Positions 52,619 to 62,122 of a stretch of 64,000 bases of DNA are shown here, piece after piece. The DNA lies in contig NZ_CP138632.1 of NCBI RefSeq assembly GCF_036456085.1, forward strand, positions 1,779,001 through 1,843,000, in the 5' to 3' direction. The number at the start of each line of letters is the position of its first letter. Positions within the stretch are counted from its first letter, which is position 1. This DNA is from Veillonella parvula. GTDB taxonomy: Bacteria > Bacillota > Negativicutes > Veillonellales > Veillonellaceae. Made by a program: the position numbers and the translations under genes. Below the pieces are notes generated by a model, which did not search any database, was not told the DNA's origin, and saw only the letters and a program-made list of their open reading frames with translations.

Positions 52619-55174
52619 ATGGATAAACAGCAATTAGCAAATAAAATTTGGGAATCAGCCAATAAATTGCGCTCTAAAATTGAGGCGAATGAGTATAAAG
52701 ATTATATATTAGGATTCATGTTTTATAAGTTTTTGTCTCAAAAAGAGGAAGAGTTACTACGTACACAGTATCAAATAGCAAAAACTGAATATAAATCTGT
52801 TTTAGTAGAATCAAATGTAGAATTGCGTGATGCTATTCGAGATGATTTGTACTATTTTATACCATATAATCATTTGTTTTCTACATGGATTCAGGATGGT
52901 AATCAGCTTGATGTAGGTAGAGTACAAGATGCATTAAATTCTTTTGAACGATTATTGAATGATCAATATAACCGGATATATAAAGGTATCTTTGATACAT
53001 TGCAATTAGGTTTAACTAAGTTAGGCGATAACTCTGGTGCCCAATCCAAAGCTATTCAACAATTAATCTTATTGATTGATGAAATACCAATGGATGGCTC
53101 TCAAGATTATGATGTCTTGGGATTTGTATATGAATATCTGATTTCGAATTTTGCTGCCAATGCAGGTAAAAAAGCGGGTGAATTCTATACGCCTCATGAA
53201 GTTTCTGTTTTGATGTCAGAAATTATAGCTCATCATTTACAGGGCCGAAATGAAATTTCAATTTATGACCCTACAAGTGGATCAGGCTCTTTGTTGATTC
53301 ATATTGGTAAAAGTATTGCAAAATATAGAAGAGATAAAAATAGTATTAAATACTATGCTCAAGAGCTAAAAGAAGCAACGTATAATTTGACGAGAATGAA
53401 CCTCATCATGCGTAATATTCAACCATCTAACATCATGGTTAGAAACGCAGATACATTAGAGGATGATTGGCCTTATTTTGATGAAGCAGACCCTCAACAA
53501 ACGTATAATCCGTTATACTTAGATGCTGTTGTATCAAACCCTCCATATTCTCAACACTGGGATCCCAAGGGAAAAGAAAATGATCCTAGATACAGTCGAT
53601 TTGGGTTAGCACCTGCTACAAAAGCTGACTATGCTTTTGTACTTCATGATCTATATCATTTAAGACCAAATGGTATTATGACAATCGTATTGCCACATGG
53701 TGTATTGTTCCGTGGGGATAGTGAAGGAGAAATTCGTAAGGCTCTTATTGATAATAATCATATTGATGCAATTATTGGTTTGCCAGCTAATATTTTCTTT
53801 GGTACAAGCATCCCGACAATCATTATGGTATTGCGTCAGAAGAGAGAGAATCAGGATGTACTAGTTATTGATGCTTCAGAATATTTTGTGAAAGCTAATA
53901 AGAATAACAAGTTGCAGGCATCAGATATTCGTCGCGTTATAGATGCTTATTGTAAGAGAGAAACGATTGCTGGATATTGTACCGTTGTATCTCGTGATGA
54001 GATTATAAGTAATGATTACAATTTAAATATTCCTCGCTATGTGGACACATCTAAAAATGATGAAATATATGATATATATGGTATTGTTCATGGGGGGATT
54101 CCATATAATGAGATAGAAAAATTATCCCTATATTGGAATGTGTTTGAAGGACTTGATAAAGAAATTTTTAAACAAGGTCAAGATGGATACTATTCATTGG
54201 TAGAGGGGAATATTGCTAAGATTGTACAGGATTATCCTGCTGTAAATGCATTTACAGACTCCTTGGGGTTAAAGATTGATCATTATATAGAACACGTCTC
54301 GCAGTCTGTTATTGATAATTTTAAAGTTGGAATGGATGAAACTGTTTGGCATACCTTGTCAAACGAGTTATTTGAACAATTTTCTAATATACCATTAATC
54401 GACACATATGATATCTATCAAATTATGAGTGATAATTGGTCTAAAATTACATTAGATATCGATAAGATGGGATATAATGGTAAAGCCTTGGTTGCTTCTG
54501 TAGAGCCCAATATGGTAATGAAAAAGAAAAATAATAAACAAGTAGAGGTTCAAGACGGGTGGAAAGGGGCTATTGTTCCTTTTGAATTAGTACAAGAATT
54601 ATATTTGCAGAATGAACTTTCAAATGTAACGCATATAGAGAATGAACTTGAAGCAATTAAAGAGCGAATCGCTGAACTTGCTGAAGCTGTACCAATGGAC
54701 TATCAAGATATGGAATTCCTGAATGATGATAGAACTGGGTTTGTGAAGACGCCATTGAACGCCGCTGTTAAGATTTATAAAGATGAACCAGAATTATACC
54801 CATTATTAAAGGCTGTTAAAGATTTATATGCTGAAGAAACAAAATTAAAAAAATGTCAGAAAGAGGCTGTAGCTGAGTTAGCTGATGCTACAAAATATTG
54901 TATGGAGAATCTTACTGATGAACAAATAGATGAATTGTTATATCAACATTGGATTGTGCCAGCAATAAATGAACTAAAAGCGTATTCAAAAAAGGTCATC
55001 AATGATTTTGTTCAATGTTTAAGTGCTTTATCCAATAAATATGGAACTTCACTACAATCAATTGATAATGATATTAGAGTTGTAGAGCAAGAGTTGATTA
55101 CATTATTGCGTGAGTTAGAAGCTAATGACGATATGGGGATATCCGCCTTATTAGAATTGTTAGGAGCAAAATGA
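52619..55174 (+). CDS. hsdM: Type I restriction-modification system methyltransferase subunit
   Basis: 851 residues from the ATG at 52619 (GAGGTGG upstream). The N-terminal HsdM domain (LANKIWESANKLRSKIE...) leads to the methylase core: GEFYTPHEVSVLM, DPTSGSGSL near 217 (AdoMet binding) and NPPYS near 307 (adenine-specific motif IV). The core is normal but the protein is about 300 residues longer than a standard HsdM; the added C-terminal part (from about 500) is helical and charged with coiled-coil stretches. It methylates adenine in the target site and pairs with HsdS. Ends with a 4-base overlap to hsdS. Confidence 0.93.
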   Translation: MDKQQLANKIWESANKLRSKIEANEYKDYILGFMFYKFLSQKEEELLRTQYQIAKTEYKSVLVESNVELRDAIRDDLYYFIPYNHLFSTWIQDGNQLDVGRVQDALNSFERLLNDQYNRIYKGIFDTLQLGLTKLGDNSGAQSKAIQQLILLIDEIPMDGSQDYDVLGFVYEYLISNFAANAGKKAGEFYTPHEVSVLMSEIIAHHLQGRNEISIYDPTSGSGSLLIHIGKSIAKYRRDKNSIKYYAQELKEATYNLTRMNLIMRNIQPSNIMVRNADTLEDDWPYFDEADPQQTYNPLYLDAVVSNPPYSQHWDPKGKENDPRYSRFGLAPATKADYAFVLHDLYHLRPNGIMTIVLPHGVLFRGDSEGEIRKALIDNNHIDAIIGLPANIFFGTSIPTIIMVLRQKRENQDVLVIDASEYFVKANKNNKLQASDIRRVIDAYCKRETIAGYCTVVSRDEIISNDYNLNIPRYVDTSKNDEIYDIYGIVHGGIPYNEIEKLSLYWNVFEGLDKEIFKQGQDGYYSLVEGNIAKIVQDYPAVNAFTDSLGLKIDHYIEHVSQSVIDNFKVGMDETVWHTLSNELFEQFSNIPLIDTYDIYQIMSDNWSKITLDIDKMGYNGKALVASVEPNMVMKKKNNKQVEVQDGWKGAIVPFELVQELYLQNELSNVTHIENELEAIKERIAELAEAVPMDYQDMEFLNDDRTGFVKTPLNAAVKIYKDEPELYPLLKAVKDLYAEETKLKKCQKEAVAELADATKYCMENLTDEQIDELLYQHWIVPAINELKAYSKKVINDFVQCLSALSNKYGTSLQSIDNDIRVVEQELITLLRELEANDDMGISALLELLGAK

Positions 55175-56418
55175 TGAATACTAATAAAAAAACTCCTAAG
55201 TTACGATTTAAAGGCTTTACTGATGATTGGGAACAGCGTAAGTTGGGTGATGTAGCAATTATTACTGGGGGAGGAACTCCAAGCACTAATGTTCCTGAAT
55301 ATTGGAATGGAGATATTGATTGGTATTCTCCAGTAGAAATAGGTAAGAATCGCTATGTTAGTAAAAGTACTCGAAAAATAACAAAGTTGGGTCTAGAGAA
55401 AAGTTCTGCTAAATTACTTCCAATTGGAACTGTTTTATTCACATCAAGGGCAGGTATAGGTAATACAGCAATTTTACAAGCTGAAGGGTGTACAAATCAG
55501 GGGTTTCAATCGATTACTCCTGATTCAAAAGAATTAGATACGTATTTTTTATATACTATGACACCGAGATTAAAGCGTTATGGAGAAGTAACTGGTGCAG
55601 GATCAACCTTTGTTGAAGTTTCTGGTAAACAAATGGAAAAGATGAGTTTAGTACTCCCTTCATTAGAGGAACAAAAACAAATAGGCCGATTTTTTAGGAC
55701 TATAGATGATTCTATTACCCTTCATCAGCGTAAGCTTGAGAAACTGAAATTAAATAAGAGTGCACTTTTACAAAAATTATTCCCTCAAAAAGGATGTACG
55801 ATTCCAGATGTTAGATTCAAAGGATTTACTGATGCTTGGGAACAGCGTAAGCTAAATGATTTTGGAATAGCGACAGGTGGAACATCAATTGAATCAGAAT
55901 TTGTTGATGGAGGAACTTATAAAGTTATTAATATTGGTAGTTATTCAGAAGAATCAGTTTATAATGATCAAGGATTAAGGGTTAATAAGACAGACAAAAC
56001 TAAGTCTAGGATTCTTAATAAATATGATTTAACAATGATCTTAAATGATAAGACCGCTTCAGGGAATATAATTGGCCGGGTACTATTAATCGATCAAGAT
56101 AATACATATGTATATAATCAGCGAACAGAACGAATTGAGGTTGATACAAAGAATTTTCTTCCTATGTTTTTATACCATATGTTAAATGCACCAGAACAAA
56201 GAAAATATATTGTTAAAGCGAGTCAAGGTAATACCCAAATTTATGTGAATTGGTCAACTATTAGTAATATTGATTATATGATTCCACAACTCCTATTAGA
56301 GCAAGAGAAAATAGCAAATCTTTTTTCTTTGATTAATAAAGATATTACCCTTCATCAGCGTAAATTGGATTGCCTTATATCAATAAAAAAAGGTTTACTT
56401 CAACAGTTATTTGTGTAG
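55171..56418 (+). CDS. hsdS: Type I restriction-modification specificity subunit
   Basis: 415 residues with two target-recognition domains (about 10-190 and 215-395) joined by helical spacers. The domains are introduced by near-identical FKGFTD(D/A)WEQRKL(G/N)D segments, and each is followed by ITLHQRKL plus a helical conserved region. Each half recognises half of the bipartite target; which sequence cannot be read off. DNA repeats at both boundaries allow domain exchange. Confidence 0.93.
   Translation: MMNTNKKTPKLRFKGFTDDWEQRKLGDVAIITGGGTPSTNVPEYWNGDIDWYSPVEIGKNRYVSKSTRKITKLGLEKSSAKLLPIGTVLFTSRAGIGNTAILQAEGCTNQGFQSITPDSKELDTYFLYTMTPRLKRYGEVTGAGSTFVEVSGKQMEKMSLVLPSLEEQKQIGRFFRTIDDSITLHQRKLEKLKLNKSALLQKLFPQKGCTIPDVRFKGFTDAWEQRKLNDFGIATGGTSIESEFVDGGTYKVINIGSYSEESVYNDQGLRVNKTDKTKSRILNKYDLTMILNDKTASGNIIGRVLLIDQDNTYVYNQRTERIEVDTKNFLPMFLYHMLNAPEQRKYIVKASQGNTQIYVNWSTISNIDYMIPQLLLEQEKIANLFSLINKDITLHQRKLDCLISIKKGLLQQLFV
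55207..55244 (+). repeat. Direct repeat in hsdS, first copy of domain-start repeat
   Basis: This stretch and 55816-55853 share all but about five of 38 positions, encoding FKGFTD-x-WEQRK at the start of each recognition domain. A second pair of 20 identical bases (ATTACCCTTCATCAGCGTAA) sits at 55714-55733 and 56344-56363 at the domain ends. Confidence 0.8.
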
Positions 56419-56439
56419 ATTTAATAGATTAGGTGAATT

Positions 56440-59400
56440 ATGATTTTTACAAAAGAATCTGATTTTGAATTAGCCCTTATTCAGCAGTTATCTAATCATG
56501 GTTGGGAAGCAGAGTGTATTGAATATCCAACAGAAGAGGCGCTTGTAAAGAATTGGGCAGATATTATTTATAAAAATAACTGTTCTCCTGACAAGCTAGA
56601 TAAATATCCGTTGACTGATAGCGAGATGAATCAAATCTTAATGCAAATTAAGATGTTGAAAAGTCCTGCCATGATAAATGATTGGATAAATGGCAAAGTA
56701 GTTACTATTAAACGTGATAATCAAGATGATGCGATGCATTTGGGGAAAAATGTATCACTTAAAATTTTTGACCGTAATGAAATTGCTTCTGGACAAAGTG
56801 TTTATCAAATAGCACGTCAACCACAATTTAAAGGGCTTAATGATGTTTCTAGAGATAGACGTGGAGACGTCATGTTGCTAATTAATGGGATGCCTGTTAT
56901 TCATATTGAATTGAAACGTTCAGGTATTCCGGTTGATTTCGCAATTAATCAAATTGATTTATATAATCGTCGTGGTTTGTTCTCTGGATTATTTGCTTTA
57001 ATACAAATTTTTGTGGCTATGACACCAGAAGAAACGGTATATTTTGCTAATCCTGGAAATGGAGAAGCTTTAAAGTCAGAATTTCAATTTCATTGGGCCG
57101 ATGTAAACAATGAAATTATAGGGGATTGGACTCAAATTGCCGGAACATTGTTGGCAATTCCTTTAGCACATGAATTATTAGGGTTTTATACAATTCCAGA
57201 TAGCTCTGACGGTGTCCTCAAAGTGATGCGTAGCTATCAGTATTATGCAGCAAGTCGTATTGCAGATATAGTTAGTAAAGCTGATTGGGGATATACCAGT
57301 CCTTTAGGTGGGTATATTTGGCATACAACAGGATCTGGTAAAACTATGACATCGTTTAAAACGGCGCAGATTATTGCGAGTGTAGGAGATGCTGATAAAA
57401 TCGTATTTCTTGTGGACCGTGTTGAATTAGGAACACAGTCTTTGCAGGCATATCAAGGGTTTGCCGACTCTGCTACATCCGTAGAAGGTACAGAAAGTGG
57501 TACTGTATTACTGAAAAAACTAGATAGCATTGAACCAAAGGATATGATAATTGTTTCCTCTATTCAAAAGATGAATCAATTATCTAAAGATGATACACGC
57601 GATGATATGTTAAACCGTGTTAAAGGAAAACGGTTGGTTTTTATTTTTGATGAATGTCATCGCAATACTTTTGGCGATATGTTGAGAGCAATTAAAGAAA
57701 CATTCCCACATGCTTTATTATTTGGGTTTACAGGCACGCCAATTTTTAAAGATAATGCAAAGAAAACATTAGCGACTGCCGATTTATTTGGTGATGAATT
57801 GCACCGGTATAGTATTTCTGATGGTATTCGAGATAAAAATGTGTTAGGGTTTGATATTACATCGGTGCCAACATATAGTGATGAAGATTTACGTAATGCA
57901 GTTGCATTACGTGAGGTTGGCGCTAATACCGTTAGTGATGTTATGGAATCTCCCGAAAAACGAGAAGCCTATTACCATTTTATAAATGATGTACCTATGG
58001 TTCGAGATTATGAACATGGATATACAAGAGGTATTGAGGATTATATAGAAAATGGGCATTATGATAATGATGACCATCGTAGAGCTGTAATTGAAGATAT
58101 TCATGGTAAATGGTTGGTACAAAGTTATAAAGGATTATTCCATGGTATTTTAGCAACCCATAGTATATCTGAAGCGATTTCTTACTATCGATTGTTTAGA
58201 CGGAGTGCACCTAATTTAAAAGTAGTGGCCTTATTTGACCCTACTGTAGATGGTGAAATGGATCCTACAACCGCTGTTATTAAAGATGAAGCATTGGAAG
58301 AAATCTTAGAGGATTATAATACATATTTCAATCAAAAATTTACTGCATCAAGTTATGCTTCATTTAAGCGTGATGTTTGTGCTAGACTTGCGCATAAGCT
58401 GCAATATCGTTCTAATGATGTAGAAATTGATACAGATAAATACATTGATGTTGTAATTGTCGTTAAACAATTACTGACAGGTTTTGATTCAAAATATGTA
58501 AATACACTATATGTTGATAAAATTATGGCTTATGAAGAAATAGTACAAGCTTTCTCTAGAACAAACCGTTTATATGGTCCAGAAAAACCATTTGGTAGCA
58601 TTAGATATTATCGTAAGATACATACTATGTCTCGTAATATTCAAGATGCTTTTAGGTTATATTCTGGATCGGTACCTGAAGGGTTATATGCAGATAAAAA
58701 AGATCAGAATATTCGCAAAATGAATGTTATAGTAGAGGATATTTCAGATTTATTTATATCAGAAGGCATAGAATACTATTCAAAATTACCGGATAATATA
58801 GCGAGTAGACATAAATTTGGACGCTTATTCTATCAATTGCGTAGCTTAATGGAAGCTATTCGGCTACAGATGTTTACGTGGCAAAAGAATATTGATGAGA
58901 AACTAGGACTAAATTTAGATGAGGAAACGTATAACACATTAGCAGTTCGATATGGCGAATTATTTAGTTCTAGTACACCTGATGGTAAATCTAATCCAGT
59001 GATTCCTTTTGATATAACTGCCAAAGCTCATAAGCAAGAATCTATTCGGATTGATGCTGATTATATGAATAAAAATTTTGAGAAGTATATAAGAGCATAT
59101 AATATTGATGACTTTGATAGTACTTTAATTGATCAATTAAGAATGATGCTTCATAAAAGCTTTGCTCAATTATCTCAAGAAGAACAACGTGCTGCTAGAC
59201 AAATTTTGGTTGATATAGAACATAAGCGGTTAGTTGTTGACGAGAATAAGACATTGACTGATTATATCAATGAATATATGAATGTCGATTGGAACGCGAA
59301 GATACAGTATTGTATTAATTTGTTGGGTGTTGATGAAGCTAAGTTGAGGGCATTGTTAAATGCTCATGTTAATGAAACTAACATTGATGAATATGGACGC

Positions 59401-59550
59401 TTTAATGAGTTGATTTCCACTGTAGACATCGAGCGAGCTAAACAAAATTTAGGAATTGTAGATCAACCTCATTGGAAATGTATTATTAAAATTAAAAATA
59501 TACTTAGGGAGTTTGTTATTTATAATAAGCTTGATGGTTATAAATCGTAA
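56440..59550 (+). CDS. hsdR: Type I restriction-modification restriction subunit
   Basis: 1036 residues. The N-terminal nuclease domain shows a PD-(D/E)xK arrangement (DVMLLINGMPVIHIELKRS, about 145-160, with the E-x-K pair). The helicase motor follows: Walker A TTGSGKTM near 297, DECHR near 403, GFTGTP near 429, and LTGFDSKYVNTLYVDK with QAFSRTNR in domain 2. The C-terminal helical part joins the methylase core. It translocates DNA and cuts far from the site when the target is unmethylated. Length and motifs are intact. Confidence 0.95.
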   Translation: MIFTKESDFELALIQQLSNHGWEAECIEYPTEEALVKNWADIIYKNNCSPDKLDKYPLTDSEMNQILMQIKMLKSPAMINDWINGKVVTIKRDNQDDAMHLGKNVSLKIFDRNEIASGQSVYQIARQPQFKGLNDVSRDRRGDVMLLINGMPVIHIELKRSGIPVDFAINQIDLYNRRGLFSGLFALIQIFVAMTPEETVYFANPGNGEALKSEFQFHWADVNNEIIGDWTQIAGTLLAIPLAHELLGFYTIPDSSDGVLKVMRSYQYYAASRIADIVSKADWGYTSPLGGYIWHTTGSGKTMTSFKTAQIIASVGDADKIVFLVDRVELGTQSLQAYQGFADSATSVEGTESGTVLLKKLDSIEPKDMIIVSSIQKMNQLSKDDTRDDMLNRVKGKRLVFIFDECHRNTFGDMLRAIKETFPHALLFGFTGTPIFKDNAKKTLATADLFGDELHRYSISDGIRDKNVLGFDITSVPTYSDEDLRNAVALREVGANTVSDVMESPEKREAYYHFINDVPMVRDYEHGYTRGIEDYIENGHYDNDDHRRAVIEDIHGKWLVQSYKGLFHGILATHSISEAISYYRLFRRSAPNLKVVALFDPTVDGEMDPTTAVIKDEALEEILEDYNTYFNQKFTASSYASFKRDVCARLAHKLQYRSNDVEIDTDKYIDVVIVVKQLLTGFDSKYVNTLYVDKIMAYEEIVQAFSRTNRLYGPEKPFGSIRYYRKIHTMSRNIQDAFRLYSGSVPEGLYADKKDQNIRKMNVIVEDISDLFISEGIEYYSKLPDNIASRHKFGRLFYQLRSLMEAIRLQMFTWQKNIDEKLGLNLDEETYNTLAVRYGELFSSSTPDGKSNPVIPFDITAKAHKQESIRIDADYMNKNFEKYIRAYNIDDFDSTLIDQLRMMLHKSFAQLSQEEQRAARQILVDIEHKRLVVDENKTLTDYINEYMNVDWNAKIQYCINLLGVDEAKLRALLNAHVNETNIDEYGRFNELISTVDIERAKQNLGIVDQPHWKCIIKIKNILREFVIYNKLDGYKS

Positions 59551-59573
59551 ATTTGCTTTAGAGTATATTATAA

Positions 59574-59605
59574 AAATAGCAGGATTAATCCCCTGCTATT
59601 TTTTG
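59574..59605 (+). terminator. Terminator of the hsd operon
   Basis: AAATAGCAGG and CCTGCTATTT pair around ATTAATCC, followed by TTTT. Confidence 0.9.
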
Positions 59606-59682
59606 TTGCGCTCTAAACTTTCACAATACCCGTATAAATGTTAAAATAAATCCATATATATTTTTATAGAAATGAGGCTATT

Positions 59683-61254
59683 ATGGAACGGATTCAGGAT
59701 CTTGTGTACACGCATGTGCAGGGTGGCCAGTTTAGATGGGTTACTGTTAGCACATTGATGCTCGCATTGGGCACGATTTTGCATTTGGTGAGCCCTAGTG
59801 TGGCTGGGGTAACGCCGAACTGGACGATTGCTACGTACTGCGTAGCTATTTTATTGACTCGTCCTAGTTTGAGTCAAACCTTGGGGATTGGCCTCGTGGC
59901 GGCCCTCATCAATGTATTGACGTCTAAGTCAGCGTTCCCTTACGGCAACTTGTTGTCTGAGCCGGGTGGTGCTTTGACGGCGGCTCTCGTAACGCGCGCT
60001 ATGTTGTCCATGAAGTTCCGTAAAATTGGTGGTTTTGATTTAACGCCTGTCGTGTCTGGCTTTTTAGCAACTGTTGTATCTGGCGGTATCTTTGTTACCA
60101 TTTTGTGGCAAGTGCTTGGGTTGCCAAATAATGTGTACATGTACGGCATGTGGCCATTGGTACTTATCGTAGGGGCCTTGAATGGTGCCATTACACCAAT
60201 CTTGTATATTCCGGCACAACGTCTATTTTCTAAACGTGGCATGTTGCCAAATGCGGACCAATTGACATCTGATCATAGTCGCTTGACTATCTTGCCTGAG
60301 CGCCAAGCTAAAATATCCATTGAGCACGTAAATTACTATCATCCTAAGGCGACTACACCATCCCTTGAAAATATCAATCTCGATGTAAATGAAGGTGATT
60401 TTCTCGTTGTTACAGGCCCTGCAGGCTGTGGTAAAAGCACCCTTTGTATGGCGATGGTAGGGGCGGTGCCTAAATTCTATGGTGGACGGCTAGAAGGCAT
60501 GGTCTTCGTAGATGGTCATGCGACTACGCAAATGGAAATCCCAGAACTTGCGAACCATATCGGTGTAGTTCTGGCCGACTACGATACACAGCTCGTAACG
60601 ATGACAGTTCGTGAAGAAGTAGCCTTTGCTATGGAAAACCGCGGTTATGACCGTGAAACTATTAAAGCTCGTTCTGAAGAGGTGTTTAAGCAAGTTGGCC
60701 TTGTAGGCTTAGAAGACCGCAAGATTACAAGTTTATCTGGTGGTCAACGCCAACGTTTGGCTATCGCTTCCGTATTGGCTACGAACCCAACCGTACTTGT
60801 TCTTGATGAACCGACAAGCTCTCTCGATCCAGATGGGACCGCAGAATTATATCGCCTCGTAGGTGATTTGAACCAAAAACACGGTATCACCGTTGTCGTT
60901 ATCGACCATGACTTGCATGCCGTATTGCCGTATGCTAACCGCATGGCCCTCATGGTAAATGGTTCTATCGCCTGTGATGACGATGTACCGACTACGCTTC
61001 GTTACATGTACGAGCACAACATTCACGTCGATGCATTGCCATCCGTGTTTACAACCTATATGGAATTGGAACAAGCCGGCTTCCACAGCGATGAACCTTG
61101 GCTCAGCATCGAGTCTGCTATCAAGGGCTTGCACCAAATTGAAATGGCTCATGCTATTCAAACCGAGGTGCATGGTAAAAGCAACTCTCCAGCTAATCAA
61201 AGAATTACAGTAGATAATCTTGTTGATCAATCTAATATAGTAGAAAATAGATAA
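59683..61254 (+). CDS. Fused ECF transporter protein: S-component-like membrane domain plus ATPase
   Basis: 523 residues in two parts. Residues about 15-190 form five to six hydrophobic helices (MLALGTILHLVSPS, TIATYCVAILLTRPS, GLVAALINVLTSKSAFPYGNLL, then SGFLATVVSGGIFVTILW) resembling a substrate-binding S-component, perhaps of the TrpP kind. A linker leads to an ABC ATPase: Walker A GPAGCGKST near 245, signature LSGGQRQR near 351, Walker B VLVLDEPTSSLD near 367 and H-loop IDHD. S-component and ATPase are normally separate proteins, so this is an unusual fusion. It is followed by a second ATPase and EcfT. A perfect ACTTTCACA motif with a TAAAAT box 17 bases later suggests the promoter. Substrate unknown. 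Confidence 0.82.
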   Translation: MERIQDLVYTHVQGGQFRWVTVSTLMLALGTILHLVSPSVAGVTPNWTIATYCVAILLTRPSLSQTLGIGLVAALINVLTSKSAFPYGNLLSEPGGALTAALVTRAMLSMKFRKIGGFDLTPVVSGFLATVVSGGIFVTILWQVLGLPNNVYMYGMWPLVLIVGALNGAITPILYIPAQRLFSKRGMLPNADQLTSDHSRLTILPERQAKISIEHVNYYHPKATTPSLENINLDVNEGDFLVVTGPAGCGKSTLCMAMVGAVPKFYGGRLEGMVFVDGHATTQMEIPELANHIGVVLADYDTQLVTMTVREEVAFAMENRGYDRETIKARSEEVFKQVGLVGLEDRKITSLSGGQRQRLAIASVLATNPTVLVLDEPTSSLDPDGTAELYRLVGDLNQKHGITVVVIDHDLHAVLPYANRMALMVNGSIACDDDVPTTLRYMYEHNIHVDALPSVFTTYMELEQAGFHSDEPWLSIESAIKGLHQIEMAHAIQTEVHGKSNSPANQRITVDNLVDQSNIVENR

Positions 61255-61300
61255 CCAGTTCAACGTGTTGATGATGTACCAGGAAAGGACGGTGGAGCTC

Positions 61301-62113
61301 ATGCTTAAGGTTGAAAACATCCGCTTTGGCTATGTGCCATCCGTAGATATTTTCCGAAACGTGACTTTCACTATCGAAGGAGGCGAATATATCGCTATCG
61401 GTGGTCGTAATGGTTGCGGCAAAACGACTATTACGCGATTACTTGTCGGCCTAGAAAAGGCTAGGGAAGGCCACATGTATTATAACGGCAGAGATATTAC
61501 GTCCATGCCGCCGTCTAAACGGGGGCAATTTATCGGCTATGTATTCCAACAGCCAGATCGCCAAATGTTCAGACCTACCGTAGCCACAGAGGTTGCCTTC
61601 GGACCTGAGTCCTTGGGGCGCAGTAAAGCCGAAGTGAAGCGTATCGTTGATGAAGTATTGGAGCGCACAGGCATCGGCCATTTGCGTGAAGCTTATCCTC
61701 CAACATTACGCCGCGGTGAAAAGCAACGCGTTGCCATTGCTTCTGCGTTGGCTATGCAATCTAAAATCCTCATCCTTGATGAACCAACCAGTGGTCAAGA
61801 TGGTAAGGAAACTAAAGAGCTATTAGCATTATTGCGTCAGCTTAATTTAGAAGGTATCACAATCCTTCTTATTACCCATGATATGGAAATCATGGCTAGC
61901 GAATGTAGCCGTGCTATCATCATGGGCAACCAAACCGTTGCCTTTGACGGCAGTCCAGAAGAATTATTCAAAAAATCTACGGATGAATTGCAAGAGTTAG
62001 GCCTTACGAAACCGCCAAGTGTGGAACTTTCACTAGCGGTACCATCCTTAGGCTATTGCAAATCTATGGATGAATTGAAATCCAAGTTAGTGGCTCAGTT
62101 GAGCGGAAAATAG
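61301..62113 (+). CDS. ECF transporter ATPase with altered signature motif
   Basis: 270 residues from the ATG at 61301 (GGTGGAG upstream); an earlier in-frame start at 61265 is not supported. Walker A GGRNGCGKTT, Q-loop FQQPDRQMF (typical of EcfA), Walker B ILILDEPTSGQD and H-loop THD. The ABC signature, normally LSGGQ, reads LRRGE (in TLRRGEKQRVAIA), so one of the two composite ATP sites in the heterodimer is probably weakened. It should dimerise with the ATPase half of the preceding fusion. Confidence 0.87.
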   Translation: MLKVENIRFGYVPSVDIFRNVTFTIEGGEYIAIGGRNGCGKTTITRLLVGLEKAREGHMYYNGRDITSMPPSKRGQFIGYVFQQPDRQMFRPTVATEVAFGPESLGRSKAEVKRIVDEVLERTGIGHLREAYPPTLRRGEKQRVAIASALAMQSKILILDEPTSGQDGKETKELLALLRQLNLEGITILLITHDMEIMASECSRAIIMGNQTVAFDGSPEELFKKSTDELQELGLTKPPSVELSLAVPSLGYCKSMDELKSKLVAQLSGK

Positions 62114-62122
62114 GAGGGACAT

